Source: Litorimonas haliclonae
GTDB lineage: Bacteria > Pseudomonadota > Alphaproteobacteria > Caulobacterales > Maricaulaceae
Length of the DNA stretch: 64,000 bases
Reading direction: 5' to 3'
Assembly (NCBI RefSeq): GCF_965138505.1
Contig: NZ_CBCSCO010000005.1
Location: 62,001-126,000, forward strand
This document shows, piece after piece, positions 25,655 to 34,348 of the stretch (position 1 is its first letter; every line of letters begins with the position of its first letter). A program made the position numbers and the translations under genes. The notes below the pieces were generated by a model. The model did no database searches. It was not told where the DNA came from and saw only the letters and a list, made by a program, of their open reading frames with translations.

Positions 25655-26707
25655 CTAAGTCCTTTTTCCGGCATAAGAGGCAAGGGCGAGTATCAATCGG
25701 CCCATGATTGCCTCAGTGGGGGCGGCAGCTGTTTTAATCTCTCGCTCCGCCTTTTGGCTTTGTATCAAGGCGCGCCGTAACATAGTCAGCGGCCAAAGTG
25801 AAAGGTGTCGCCTGAATAAATCTTCCTGCATGGAAAACACCGGGGGGCGAAGGGATCGGAGCGCTTGTCCCATATTTTCTCCGCTTTCCAGGGTCATTGA
25901 AGCCTCGATCAGCCGGAGCAAGTGGCGCTGCAGTCCTATGAGAACAGAAACCGGATTGATTTTGCCGCTCATCGCGCGGCGGTAGCTGGCATCCGCGGCT
26001 TCAACATCGCCGCTCATTGTTTGCATCACAATAGAGTCAATGGACGCGCTTTGCCCGCCCGCCGCAACAGCGCGAATATCGGCCAGTGACACAACGGCGT
26101 CGGGATTTTTTCCATACCCCTTATAAAGCGCCATCTTTTCTATTTCATTTGCAGCCAGAGCGTGATCACCCTCGAGCAGGGGGACCCAATGCTCAAGAGC
26201 GTCCGGGTTGATATTGATATTGTGATCAGAAAGTGTCGACTTCACCTGATCAGCTAAATCTTTGGCACTCGCGGCATAACAGCCGATAGAAGCAAAATGA
26301 CCCGCGGCTTCACAGGCTTTACGAATGGCGGAGCGAGGGGTCATATCCCCGGCTTCAATAATGAGTTTTGCCTCCGCTTTTTCAGGTTCTGTATCGAATT
26401 GTTTAATCAGTTTGGAAATTGCCGCGCCGTTTCGTTCATGGTCCAAGCGAAGCCGAACCAGACGATCATCCCCAAGCAAGGATAGCGCGCTCATTTCATC
26501 GGCGAGCCGCGCCGGGTCGCTTGAGAGGTCGTCGGCGGTGAGAATGGTCGTTCCAAAAGCATCGTCGGCATTGGGCATGAACTTTTGAGTTAGCGCAGCA
26601 CTCCGCGATTTGACCAAACCGCGGTCGGGTCCGAAAAATAACACTCCGACAATGTCAGAGGGAGGCTTTTCAAGAAATCGCGCGGCGCGCGTGCCAGTCA
26701 GTTTCAT
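25655..26707 (-). CDS. holA: DNA polymerase III delta subunit
   Basis: Clamp-loader wrench subunit that opens the DnaN ring. N-terminal sequence MKLTGTRAARFLEKPPSDIVGVLFFGPDRGLVKSRS is typical of alphaproteobacterial HolA. Later marks include LLGDDRLVRLRLDHERNG and EKMALYKGYGKNPDAVVSLADIRAVAAGG. ATG 26707 is preferred because family members start at MKL; an in-frame ATG at 26776 would overlap lptE. The operon leuS-lptE-holA is conserved across proteobacteria. Confidence 0.94.
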   Translation of the reverse strand: MKLTGTRAARFLEKPPSDIVGVLFFGPDRGLVKSRSAALTQKFMPNADDAFGTTILTADDLSSDPARLADEMSALSLLGDDRLVRLRLDHERNGAAISKLIKQFDTEPEKAEAKLIIEAGDMTPRSAIRKACEAAGHFASIGCYAASAKDLADQVKSTLSDHNININPDALEHWVPLLEGDHALAANEIEKMALYKGYGKNPDAVVSLADIRAVAAGGQSASIDSIVMQTMSGDVEAADASYRRAMSGKINPVSVLIGLQRHLLRLIEASMTLESGENMGQALRSLRPPVFSMQEDLFRRHLSLWPLTMLRRALIQSQKAEREIKTAAAPTEAIMGRLILALASYAGKRT

Positions 26708-26720
26708 ATCGCCGTCTTCA

Positions 26721-27257
26721 TCATTTAGATGCAGGCGTCTCTTTAGCGTTTGCAAAATATCCAGCGAGCTTAACAATCAGACGGTCGGCAGCCTCCGCAG
26801 CCGTAGACTGAATAGCGTTATCATTTGACGCAATTACGCCGTACGGATCACTGGAGGCCGCGAAAGTGGATACGGCCACAACTCGGCCGGTGTCCAAGAT
26901 ATTTCCTGTTTTGTTATCTGTCAGAGTATAGGTCGCCGAAATGGTGCCGTCATAACGAGACGCGACATCATTGGCGGAAATACCTAAACGTCCGCGCCGC
27001 CAAGATGGGGAGACGGTGAGGGTGTATTTTCCGTCATTTGTGCCCATACGGTCACGTAGGCGTTGCAACACGAAAAAACCAGCCTCCTTGTCATTAACGT
27101 CTTTGCCCGGCTTCATATCAATATTGATCATCTCTAAAGGTTGAGCCCCGTTTACGGACAAAGTTTGGGGGGCGTGCATAGGCGTGAAACCGCAAGCGGT
27201 CAGCCCCAAAGCGCTAAGGCTAAGACAAACAGCAGTCAAAACAGCAAAATTACGCAT
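26721..27257 (-). CDS. lptE: LPS assembly lipoprotein LptE
   Basis: Outer-membrane lipoprotein that plugs the LptD barrel to deliver lipopolysaccharide. A lipoprotein signal ends LTACGFTPMH (Cys near residue 22; CGF-x-P after the lipobox is typical). The 178-residue body has the alternating beta pattern of LptE with GTISATYTLTDNKTGNIL. It is placed between leuS and holA, the conserved position of lptE, which supports the call despite the family's low sequence identity. Confidence 0.9.
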   Translation of the reverse strand: MRNFAVLTAVCLSLSALGLTACGFTPMHAPQTLSVNGAQPLEMINIDMKPGKDVNDKEAGFFVLQRLRDRMGTNDGKYTLTVSPSWRRGRLGISANDVASRYDGTISATYTLTDNKTGNILDTGRVVAVSTFAASSDPYGVIASNDNAIQSTAAEAADRLIVKLAGYFANAKETPASK

Positions 27258-27266
27258 AACAGGCTC

Positions 27267-29954
27267 CTAATTCGCGACTATATTCACAATCCGGCCCGGG
27301 ACAATAATGACTTTTCGGATAGTCAGTCCCTCTATTGACCGAACAACGCTTTCATCGGCTCTGGCGAGCGCCTCAATGTCGTCTTTTGCCATATCGGCGG
27401 GAACATTAATTTCAGATCTCCGCTTGCCATTAACTTGAACGGGCAGGGTGATCGTGTCTTCGACCAGCATGTCCTCATCCACTTTGGGCCAGGGCGCGTG
27501 ATAGACGAGCTCGTCTCCGCCGAGCGCTTGCCAGCATTCCTCGGCCAGATGCGGCATAAAAGGCGCGATTGAGCGGATGAGGATGCCCAGCGCTTCCATT
27601 TTTGCATCGTCATTAGTCTTGTATTTAGACAGAGCGTTGGTCAGCTCATATATTTGCGCAACCGAGGTGTTAAAGCGGAAAGCTTCAATTCCGCTGGTGA
27701 TTTTCTCCATTGCCTTATGGGCAAATCGGCGAAGCTCAAGGGCCTCGCCCGACGCGTTCGCGGCGACGACCATTGGGTCGCCTTTTTCAACACCTGCGAC
27801 AAGCGACCAGACCTTTTTGGAAAAACGCCAGGCGCCGACAACGCCGGATTCTGTCCATTCCACATCGCGCTCGGGCGGAGAGTCGGAGAGCACAAACCAA
27901 CGCGCCACATCCGCGCCATAGGTTTTTATAATATCATCCGGGTCAACGACGTTTTTCTTGGACTTCGACATCTTGATGACATCGCCTTTATGAACGGGCT
28001 TTCCGGTTTCAAGATTAATTAATTTTCCGTCTTTTTCATCGACATCGGCTGGGACAACGAAATTTCCGTTCTCGTCTGTATAAACCGCATGGGTTACCAT
28101 GCCCTGCGTAAACAGGCCTGCAAATGGTTCGCCGCTTGGCAGGTTGAGCAGGCCGCAATCGCGGAGGCCGCGCGTAAAGAAACGCGCATAGAGAAGGTGA
28201 AGCACGGCATGCTCCACGCCGCCGACATACTGATCGACGGGGAGCCATTCGCTCGCCGCTTTTTTATCAAACGGTCTATCGTCCGTATTGCCGCCGGCAA
28301 AGCGCGCAAAATACCAGGAACTATCGGCAAATGTATCGAGCGTATCCGTTTCGCGCCGCGCCGCTTTTCCGCATTTCGGACAATCGACATGTTTGAATGT
28401 CGGGTGGCGGTCCAGCGGATTGCCCGGAATAGTCAGGTCGATATCATCATAGGGCAGGGCAACAGGCAGGTCTTTTTCCGGCACGGGCAGGACGCCGCAA
28501 TCTTCGCAATGAATAACCGGAATCGGGCAGCCCCAATAACGCTGGCGGCTCACGCCCCAATCCCGCAGACGGTAATTCGTCACGCCTTTACCCAGGCCCA
28601 TATCCTCAATTTTGGAAATCGCGGCAGAGATACCTTCGTCTTTGGCAAGACCGTTTAGAAAGTCGGAATTAAATAATATGCCTTCGCCCGTATAGGCTTC
28701 GTTTTCGACGTCATAACTCTCCGCGCTCTCGCCCTCAGGGAGAACCACCGGAGTCACGTCGAGATCATATTTACGCGCAAAATCAAGATCGCGCTGGTCA
28801 TGGGCCGGACAGCCGAAAATCGCGCCTGTGCCGTAACCCATGAGAACGAAATTCGCGATCCAGACAGGGAGAGGTTCCCCTGTGAAAGGGTGCTTAACTT
28901 TTAGTTTTGTATCAAAACCAAGTTTAGGTGCTGTTGCAATCGCTTCTTCCGTTGTGCCAATTTGAGCACATTTTTTGTGGAAAGCTTCAATTTCGGAATT
29001 CGTTTTGGCCAGGCCTTTTGTGATTGGATGATCAGGAGACAAAGCGATGAAACTTGCACCATATAAAGTATCAGGTCTGGTTGTGAAAATTTCAATACCT
29101 TGTTCGGCTTCATTAAAACAGTTTTCAGACAGCCCATGAAGAACTTCTGTGTTGTTTTTCAAAATTTCTGGTGATGATTTATCTGCAACTAAATGCTCAC
29201 TATTCCTTCGTTCTATAGCTGTCGTAAAACCACAAAACTCAAACCGCATTTCCAGTCCTTCGGACTTGCCAATCCAATTGGCTTGCATGGTGCGGACTTT
29301 TTCTGGCCAACGGTCAAGCGTGTCGAGCCCTTCGAGAAGTTCTTCGGCGTAATTTGTGATTTTGAAAAACCACTGATCCATGTCGCGCTGCTCGACAACC
29401 GCGCCGGAGCGCCAGCCCTTGCCGTCAATCACCTGTTCATTGGCCAGAACGGTATTATCGACCGGATCCCAATTCACTTTGGCGGTCTTGCGGTAGACCA
29501 GACCCTTATCCCAGAATTTCAGGAAAATCGCCTGTTGCTGTTTGTAATAGGCCTCGTCGCAGGTCGCGAATTCACGCGACCAATCCAGCGCAAAGCCAAG
29601 CCGTTGCATTGGCGCGCGCATGGCGTCGATATTGCCGTAAGTCCAATCTTTCGGATGGCCGCCATTTTCTTTCGCGGCATTTTCCGCCGGCATACCGAAT
29701 GCGTCCCAGCCCATAGGGTGGAGCACTTCAAACCCTTGAGCCTTTTTATAGCGCGCGACAACATCGCCCATGGCGTAGTTGCGGACATGGCCCATGTGGA
29801 TGCGGCCGGACGGGTAGGGGAACATTTCCAGCGCGTAGAATTTCGGCTTATCGCTCTCGTCTTCGGCGCGGTAAACATCACGCTCGGCCCAAACGTTTTG
29901 CCAGCGTGGCTCGACTTCGGCAGCATTATATCGGGAGGTGTCTTTTTCGGACAT
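27267..29954 (-). CDS. leuS: Leucyl-tRNA synthetase with an unusual AT-rich editing-domain segment
   Basis: Charges tRNA-Leu. The class I motifs are FPYPSGRIHMGHVRNY (HIGH region) and KMSKSKKNVVDP. The CP1 editing domain contains TTRPDTLYGASF and GTGAIFGCPAHDQRD. At 895 residues it is slightly long. The extra length is a segment of about 45 residues (roughly 238-285, CGFTTAIERRNSEHLVADKS onward) placed before the TTRPDT motif. The DNA from about 28885 to 29240, covering this insert and the following ~70 residues, is visibly more AT-rich than both flanks. The catalytic and editing motifs are intact, so it should work. Confidence 0.97.
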   Translation of the reverse strand: MSEKDTSRYNAAEVEPRWQNVWAERDVYRAEDESDKPKFYALEMFPYPSGRIHMGHVRNYAMGDVVARYKKAQGFEVLHPMGWDAFGMPAENAAKENGGHPKDWTYGNIDAMRAPMQRLGFALDWSREFATCDEAYYKQQQAIFLKFWDKGLVYRKTAKVNWDPVDNTVLANEQVIDGKGWRSGAVVEQRDMDQWFFKITNYAEELLEGLDTLDRWPEKVRTMQANWIGKSEGLEMRFEFCGFTTAIERRNSEHLVADKSSPEILKNNTEVLHGLSENCFNEAEQGIEIFTTRPDTLYGASFIALSPDHPITKGLAKTNSEIEAFHKKCAQIGTTEEAIATAPKLGFDTKLKVKHPFTGEPLPVWIANFVLMGYGTGAIFGCPAHDQRDLDFARKYDLDVTPVVLPEGESAESYDVENEAYTGEGILFNSDFLNGLAKDEGISAAISKIEDMGLGKGVTNYRLRDWGVSRQRYWGCPIPVIHCEDCGVLPVPEKDLPVALPYDDIDLTIPGNPLDRHPTFKHVDCPKCGKAARRETDTLDTFADSSWYFARFAGGNTDDRPFDKKAASEWLPVDQYVGGVEHAVLHLLYARFFTRGLRDCGLLNLPSGEPFAGLFTQGMVTHAVYTDENGNFVVPADVDEKDGKLINLETGKPVHKGDVIKMSKSKKNVVDPDDIIKTYGADVARWFVLSDSPPERDVEWTESGVVGAWRFSKKVWSLVAGVEKGDPMVVAANASGEALELRRFAHKAMEKITSGIEAFRFNTSVAQIYELTNALSKYKTNDDAKMEALGILIRSIAPFMPHLAEECWQALGGDELVYHAPWPKVDEDMLVEDTITLPVQVNGKRRSEINVPADMAKDDIEALARADESVVRSIEGLTIRKVIIVPGRIVNIVAN

Positions 29955-30071
29955 GAATATTCTCGAACTCGTTCAGATTATATTTGTTAAACTGTCTCTA
30001 TAGCATCAGACGCAAGGCGCAACGTCCCTAATGCCATGTCGGCCAAGGAAAACCTCGCCTCCAAACAATAA

Positions 30072-30091
30072 TCCCGGCACGAGGGCCGGGA
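30072..30091 (-). terminator. Hairpin terminator after the DUF3576 gene
   Basis: TCCCGGC (30072-30078) pairs with GCCGGGA (30085-30091). On the minus strand the stem is followed by TTATTGTTT, a modest T tract, 29 bases after the stop of the DUF3576 lipoprotein gene. It probably separates that gene from leuS. Confidence 0.6.
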
Positions 30092-30119
30092 CAATTCAAA
30101 TTTCAATTGCTCGCCGCGC

Positions 30120-30587
30120 TTATTGGCTATCGACTGTCGCGATATAAAGCTGACGCGCGCGGGTCAGGATAGAGTTTTCAATCTGGCGCGCTGTGTCGGC
30201 GTCCACGGTTGCGTCGGTCCAACCGGCCGGGCCGCGTGTTTGCTTGAAAATTGAGGCTTTCAAGGCATCTGCGCGAAGGGCAGTATCCAGAATATAGACA
30301 TTGGCTTTGAACCGCTCATTCGGCGCCTTTTCAGACGCATACCAATCGGTGACGATAACGCCGCCAAAAGGGTCAACTTCGGCCAATGGCATGAAGTTCA
30401 GCGTTTCGAGAGAGGCGCGCCACAGATAAGAGTTCACACCCATGTTCGGAGCTTGCATCTGAGACTCTGTGCGGGCCTCACTTTTGCTCTTGCCGATACC
30501 CAGAATGCCACAGCCGGACAGGGCAGGGGCCGCGATGAGGGAAAAGGCAGCACTCAAAAGCAGAGGGCGAGAAAATTTAAACGACAT
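30120..30587 (-). CDS. DUF3576 family lipoprotein
   Basis: The 155-residue protein has a lipoprotein signal ending LSGC (Cys near residue 26). Its core NSYLWRASLETLNFMPLAEVDPFGGVIVTDWYASEKAPNERFK (in two parts) fits DUF3576, a family of alphaproteobacterial lipoproteins of unknown function that sits next to leuS. It lies 165 bases upstream of leuS on the same strand, with a hairpin between. Confidence 0.85.
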   Translation of the reverse strand: MSFKFSRPLLLSAAFSLIAAPALSGCGILGIGKSKSEARTESQMQAPNMGVNSYLWRASLETLNFMPLAEVDPFGGVIVTDWYASEKAPNERFKANVYILDTALRADALKASIFKQTRGPAGWTDATVDADTARQIENSILTRARQLYIATVDSQ

Positions 30588-30818
30588 TAAGGGCTCCGAA
30601 TATAAGAAAGCTTTTGCGGCTTATAGCGTAAAATTTAGACAGGGCCAGACTCTGTTTGCAGGAAAGCGTCGCCCACCCGAGCAAAATAACCCCGTAAACC
30701 CGCAGATTTTAAACTTTGTTAACCATTTTTTAGGGGGGAATCAGTCACACAAAAGGTTAATGCGGGTCTTAAGTGATTCATACGACCCGGGCGAAGAAAA
30801 GCAGGAAGGCTAGAGATA

Positions 30819-32684
30819 TTGACCAAGTCTAAGGCATATGGCGATCAATCCCGGTTTTCTGCCCCTCGATACGCCTATTTTTTAGGCCCTGTCATAGTGG
30901 CGGCCTTAGGCGGAATGACGATTGCCAGTGCCCAGTCTCCTTTTGCAAATAGCCAGGGATCCCAAGCTTGGGAAACGCCTTCCGCCCCTCAGAGCGCCCC
31001 GCCTCTGCGAGAGGCCAAGCCCCGACCGGCGCCGGCGGCTGGAAATGGTGCGCCTAGTCAAAATTCTCAAGTGATCCCAACTCCCTCCAGTACTTACCCG
31101 CCGCAAAGCGCGCCAAATTCACAGAACACCCAAACTTACTCAAACGCTCCGGCGAACCCGCCCGTCCGATCGCAATCAACTCAGTCCTATCCTCCGAGCA
31201 GCGCCGCTAGCCCCTATCAATATAGCGGTTCCGCCTCGACTTCGCCGTTCGCGCCTAGCAAGCCGTCTGAATACGGGGCAGGTCAATATTCACAGGGTCG
31301 CCAGACGGCGCCCACTAATTATGTTCCGGTAGAACAATTGCCAAGCCGGGGCTATCCTGCGCAACAAGGCACGCCCTATGGTCAGTCTTATACCCAAGCC
31401 GCGCCTCAAAATTATCCTCCCCAAAACTACCCTGCTCAGTCCGCGCCTCCACAGAGCTACCCGCCGCAAGCCGGTCCTATGGCCCCGCGAAGTTGGAAGG
31501 ATAAAATGGGCCTGGGCAATCTGACGACAATTCTAAGGGGATTCATTAAAGGCGGTGTGGCCGCTGTGACCCGCGATGATGACGTGACGTCTGAATCTGA
31601 TTGGAAAGAAGAATTTGTCGGCGATGCCAAGGCAGAGCTTGAGGTAAGCGCGATTACCGATACGGGCTATGAATATGGGGTTAACCTAGAGGGGCGGGCG
31701 CAATATGATAAATTCCGCCGCGGATTTGGCGGCCGAATTACAGATTGTCCGCCCACTGTGGCTGGATGTTCCTCCGCTCTGATAGACGGCATTCCGACCG
31801 CGCTTCGCGGACATACCTCCCGGTTTTATACTAATGGGCCGGACGAAGCGGAAGAAGGTCAAATTGCCTTGGAGAGCGCGCATTTATTCCTGCGCAGCAC
31901 TTATGGCGATATAACTATCGGCCGGGATGACGGGGCAGCTTATTTGTTTAGTCTCGGCGCGCCGAGCCTGCTCGCCGTTGGCGCGTCAAACTCTCCGGTG
32001 GATTACACGGGTCTTGATAGCGTCAAAACGATCAATGACGCGTCGGGCTTTTCAGAAAAAGTTACCTATACTAGTCCGCGTCTTTTGGGTGATCGTATTG
32101 GAGTCGGCGTACAATTTGGCGGCTCATATGCTCTGAACGCGCGCGCTTGCGGCGTGGATTACTGCGTCAAACGTGATGACGGAACTGGCACGCTAGCCCC
32201 TGACCTTGAAGACATTCTCGAAGTCGGCCTCGCTTTGGACAGAACGTTTGACAATGGGCTGAAGGTTGAAGGTACGGCCACCTATGCCAGAGGATCAGAG
32301 AAAAGCGGGTTCGCCGGTTTGGACGATCTTGAGAGCTTTAACCTGGGCGCTGAAACATCTTGGATGGACATCACACTGGGCGGCTCTTTTCTGAAATCAA
32401 ACAATGGCCTTGTCGACGGAGACTATAAAGCTTGGGATATTGGCGCGACTTGGAAACCGTCTGCTCTTGGCGTGACATTAGGGTATGGCCACGCGAAAGA
32501 CGAAAACGTCAATCTGACCTCGGATCAATTCGTGGCCGGACTGACATATGACTTTGAGAAATTCACACTCGGCGCAGGCGCACAATATATTGAACGCGAA
32601 ACGCAAGCCGTGTCGGGATCGGTTGTAACGCCGCAAAAAGACAAAGCGACAGCTCTCTTCATCGAAGGTGGCTTCGAGTTTTAG
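30819..32684 (+). CDS. Outer-membrane porin with a long disordered Pro/Gln/Ser/Tyr-rich N-terminus
   Basis: The 621-residue protein starts at TTG 30819 (GGAAGG about ten bases upstream; no in-frame ATG fits). A signal-anchor-like segment (about 18-40, ending ASAQ) is followed by nearly 190 residues rich in Pro, Gln, Ser and Tyr, including repeats such as NYPPQNYPAQSAPPQSYPPQ. From about residue 225 a Gram-negative porin barrel begins, with ELEVSAITDTGYEYGVNLEGRA-like strands and the loop-3-type GDITIGRDDG; the chain ends in Phe, the barrel C-terminal signature. Upstream, TTTA-N7-TTAAC at 30708-30723 resembles a CtrA site. The disordered part may reach into the periplasm or wall; this is inference. 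Confidence 0.85.
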   Translation: MTKSKAYGDQSRFSAPRYAYFLGPVIVAALGGMTIASAQSPFANSQGSQAWETPSAPQSAPPLREAKPRPAPAAGNGAPSQNSQVIPTPSSTYPPQSAPNSQNTQTYSNAPANPPVRSQSTQSYPPSSAASPYQYSGSASTSPFAPSKPSEYGAGQYSQGRQTAPTNYVPVEQLPSRGYPAQQGTPYGQSYTQAAPQNYPPQNYPAQSAPPQSYPPQAGPMAPRSWKDKMGLGNLTTILRGFIKGGVAAVTRDDDVTSESDWKEEFVGDAKAELEVSAITDTGYEYGVNLEGRAQYDKFRRGFGGRITDCPPTVAGCSSALIDGIPTALRGHTSRFYTNGPDEAEEGQIALESAHLFLRSTYGDITIGRDDGAAYLFSLGAPSLLAVGASNSPVDYTGLDSVKTINDASGFSEKVTYTSPRLLGDRIGVGVQFGGSYALNARACGVDYCVKRDDGTGTLAPDLEDILEVGLALDRTFDNGLKVEGTATYARGSEKSGFAGLDDLESFNLGAETSWMDITLGGSFLKSNNGLVDGDYKAWDIGATWKPSALGVTLGYGHAKDENVNLTSDQFVAGLTYDFEKFTLGAGAQYIERETQAVSGSVVTPQKDKATALFIEGGFEF

Positions 32685-32693
32685 AGCTTCGGC

Positions 32694-33017
32694 TTATTTC
32701 GTGAAAAGCTCTGGCTCTGCTGCGGCCATTTTCGCCCATTCGGGTTTGCGCTTGAACCACGCCGCGACAAAGGGGCAGCCGGGCACGACCTTATATCCCA
32801 AATCCCGAGCGTCTTCGGACATGGCTTTGACGAGGGCTGTGCCCACGCCTTTGCCGCCCATGGATTTCGGAACGCCGGTATGATGAGCGTTAAAAAGATT
32901 ATCTGAAATATTAGATAAGACCAATTCAGCTTCATCCGAATGGTCCGGCAGGGTGGCTTTGAAAGTTATTGTGTCTCCGCCTTCTTCTTTGGTGATGTCT
33001 ATATCTTTATCGGCCAT
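32694..33017 (-). CDS. Small GNAT-family N-acetyltransferase (YjdJ/COG2388 type)
   Basis: The 107-residue protein shows the acetyl-CoA loop GGKGVGTALVKAMSEDARDLGYKVVPGCPFVAAWFKRKPEW, matching the minimal GNAT family PF14542. The substrate is unknown. Its start overlaps the end of the thiE-like gene by 11 bases, so the two are probably cotranscribed. Confidence 0.88.
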   Translation of the reverse strand: MADKDIDITKEEGGDTITFKATLPDHSDEAELVLSNISDNLFNAHHTGVPKSMGGKGVGTALVKAMSEDARDLGYKVVPGCPFVAAWFKRKPEWAKMAAAEPELFTK

Positions 33018-33645
33018 AATCGTCTTCCCTCAGAGCCCCAATAGCTGCAATTCCAGCAACGTTTGTGCCAAATAAGGCAGGGGCAGTTTTAGTGTTTATA
33101 CCGCCCAAAGCAAACACAGGGGCCTTCATTTCCTTTGTTCGCTCCTTCAACGTCTCAACCCCTATCGGCGTTCCCGCGCTGGGACTTTTACTGGGGAAAA
33201 TGGCGGAGACCAATAGACCGTCAATATCTGGCAAAGGAGCTTTGTAACGTCTTTTTTTAAGGGCCGCTAAAGTCAAAAGGGCGTCGGGAAACTTTCGCTT
33301 TGCTTCGGAAATAAGGGCAAGGTCGGTATCTCGTTTGAAATGTTGCCCATCGGAAAATTCATATCGAGATTGCGATCGGATTAGAAGCTGTTGTGAATTT
33401 GCAGTCGTCACTTTCCGCAACTCTTTGGCCAAGCTTTCATCAAATGTGTCATAGCGATAAATTACGGCACAATGTTTGGGGAGCGCTCTAGCCCAGCCAA
33501 TAACATCAGGCGTCCTGACTGGATCGCTCATGGCGATAAGCGGAGAAAGGCGGCAGGACTTGTCGCATACCTCGCGGAGTTTAAGCGCATGACGTCCCAA
33601 GGGATGGCTTCCCAAACCCGGCCAGGTTTCGTATGGAGATGTCAT
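33007..33645 (-). CDS. Thiamine-phosphate synthase/TenI-like protein
   Basis: The ~212-residue protein resembles the ThiE/TenI barrel: LSPLIAMSDPVRTPDV near the N-terminus, DGLLVSAIFPSKSPSAGTPIG (phosphate-loop region with S-x-x-F-x-S) and the C-terminal VFALGGINTKTAPALFGTNVAGIAAIGAL. Sequence around the active site is looser than in canonical ThiE, so it may be a TenI-like relative. ATG 33645 fits the domain start; an alternative ATG at 33684 would overlap yggS. The start codon shares bases with that of yggS on the opposite strand (the CATG at 33643-33646). Confidence 0.75.
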   Translation of the reverse strand: MTSPYETWPGLGSHPLGRHALKLREVCDKSCRLSPLIAMSDPVRTPDVIGWARALPKHCAVIYRYDTFDESLAKELRKVTTANSQQLLIRSQSRYEFSDGQHFKRDTDLALISEAKRKFPDALLTLAALKKRRYKAPLPDIDGLLVSAIFPSKSPSAGTPIGVETLKERTKEMKAPVFALGGINTKTAPALFGTNVAGIAAIGALREDDYGR

Positions 33646-34348
33646 GCCAGATACGACCACACCCGATACTATCACATCAGACATTAAGTCCAAGCGAGAA
33701 GAGATTTTAAACCGAATGGCTGAGGCCGCCAGACGAGCTGAACGATCGGCTGATGAAACCGCTCTCGTCGCGATTAGCAAAGTTCAGCCAGACGCACGGA
33801 TCGCGGCTATGCTTGAAACAGGGCAAAAGGTCTTTGGTGAAAACCGGGTGCAAGAAGCCCAGACGCGGTGGGGTAAGACATTTGCGTCGCAGAGAGACGG
33901 TCTCGAACTGCGTTTGGTGGGGCCGCTGCAAAGCAACAAAACTCAAGACGCGGTTGACCTGTTTGACGTGATTGAAACCGTTGATCGAGAAAAGCTTCTC
34001 AAGACTCTGGCCAAAGCAAGAGAGGCCTCTGAAACATTCCCGCGGCTTTTTGTGCAGGTAAACACTGGTGAAGAATCACAGAAGTCCGGAGTCGCGCCAA
34101 AAGACGTCCTTGGTTTCATCAAGAAAATGAGGGAAGAATATAAGCTGACGCCTGAGGGGCTCATGTGTATTCCCCCTTTGAAAGAAGCGCCGTCGCCACA
34201 TTTCTGGCTTCTGAATAAATTGGCGGCCAAGGTTGGTGTCGACAAACTTTCTATGGGCATGAGCGCCGATTTTGAAACGGCCATTGAAATGGGCGCGACT
34301 TCTGTGCGGGTCGGGTCGGCTCTATTCGGAGAGCGGGACTATTCGTAA
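33644..34348 (+). CDS. yggS: Pyridoxal-phosphate homeostasis protein YggS (PROSC/PLPBP)
   Basis: PLP-binding fold-III barrel protein that keeps cellular vitamin B6 balanced. Signature segments are TALVAISKVQPDARI (PLP Lys), FGENRVQEAQTRW, LRLVGPLQSNKTQDAVDLFDVIETVD, FVQVNTGEESQKSG and LSMGMSADFETAIEMGATSVRVGSALFG. ATG 33644 has GGAG five bases upstream. The gene is divergent from the thiE-like gene with overlapping start codons, and its 3' end overlaps the convergent YkuD gene by ten bases. Confidence 0.93.
   Translation: MPDTTTPDTITSDIKSKREEILNRMAEAARRAERSADETALVAISKVQPDARIAAMLETGQKVFGENRVQEAQTRWGKTFASQRDGLELRLVGPLQSNKTQDAVDLFDVIETVDREKLLKTLAKAREASETFPRLFVQVNTGEESQKSGVAPKDVLGFIKKMREEYKLTPEGLMCIPPLKEAPSPHFWLLNKLAAKVGVDKLSMGMSADFETAIEMGATSVRVGSALFGERDYS

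Noticed and set aside
29193..29990. Plus-strand open frame of 265 codons opposite leuS
   Set aside because: It is antisense to well-conserved LeuS sequence and shows no independent start signal or domain.
30741..30800. TTAA pair (spacing eight) upstream of the porin as a second CtrA site
   Set aside because: The spacing is one base too long for the TTAA-N7-TTAA motif; only the 30708-30723 match is mentioned.
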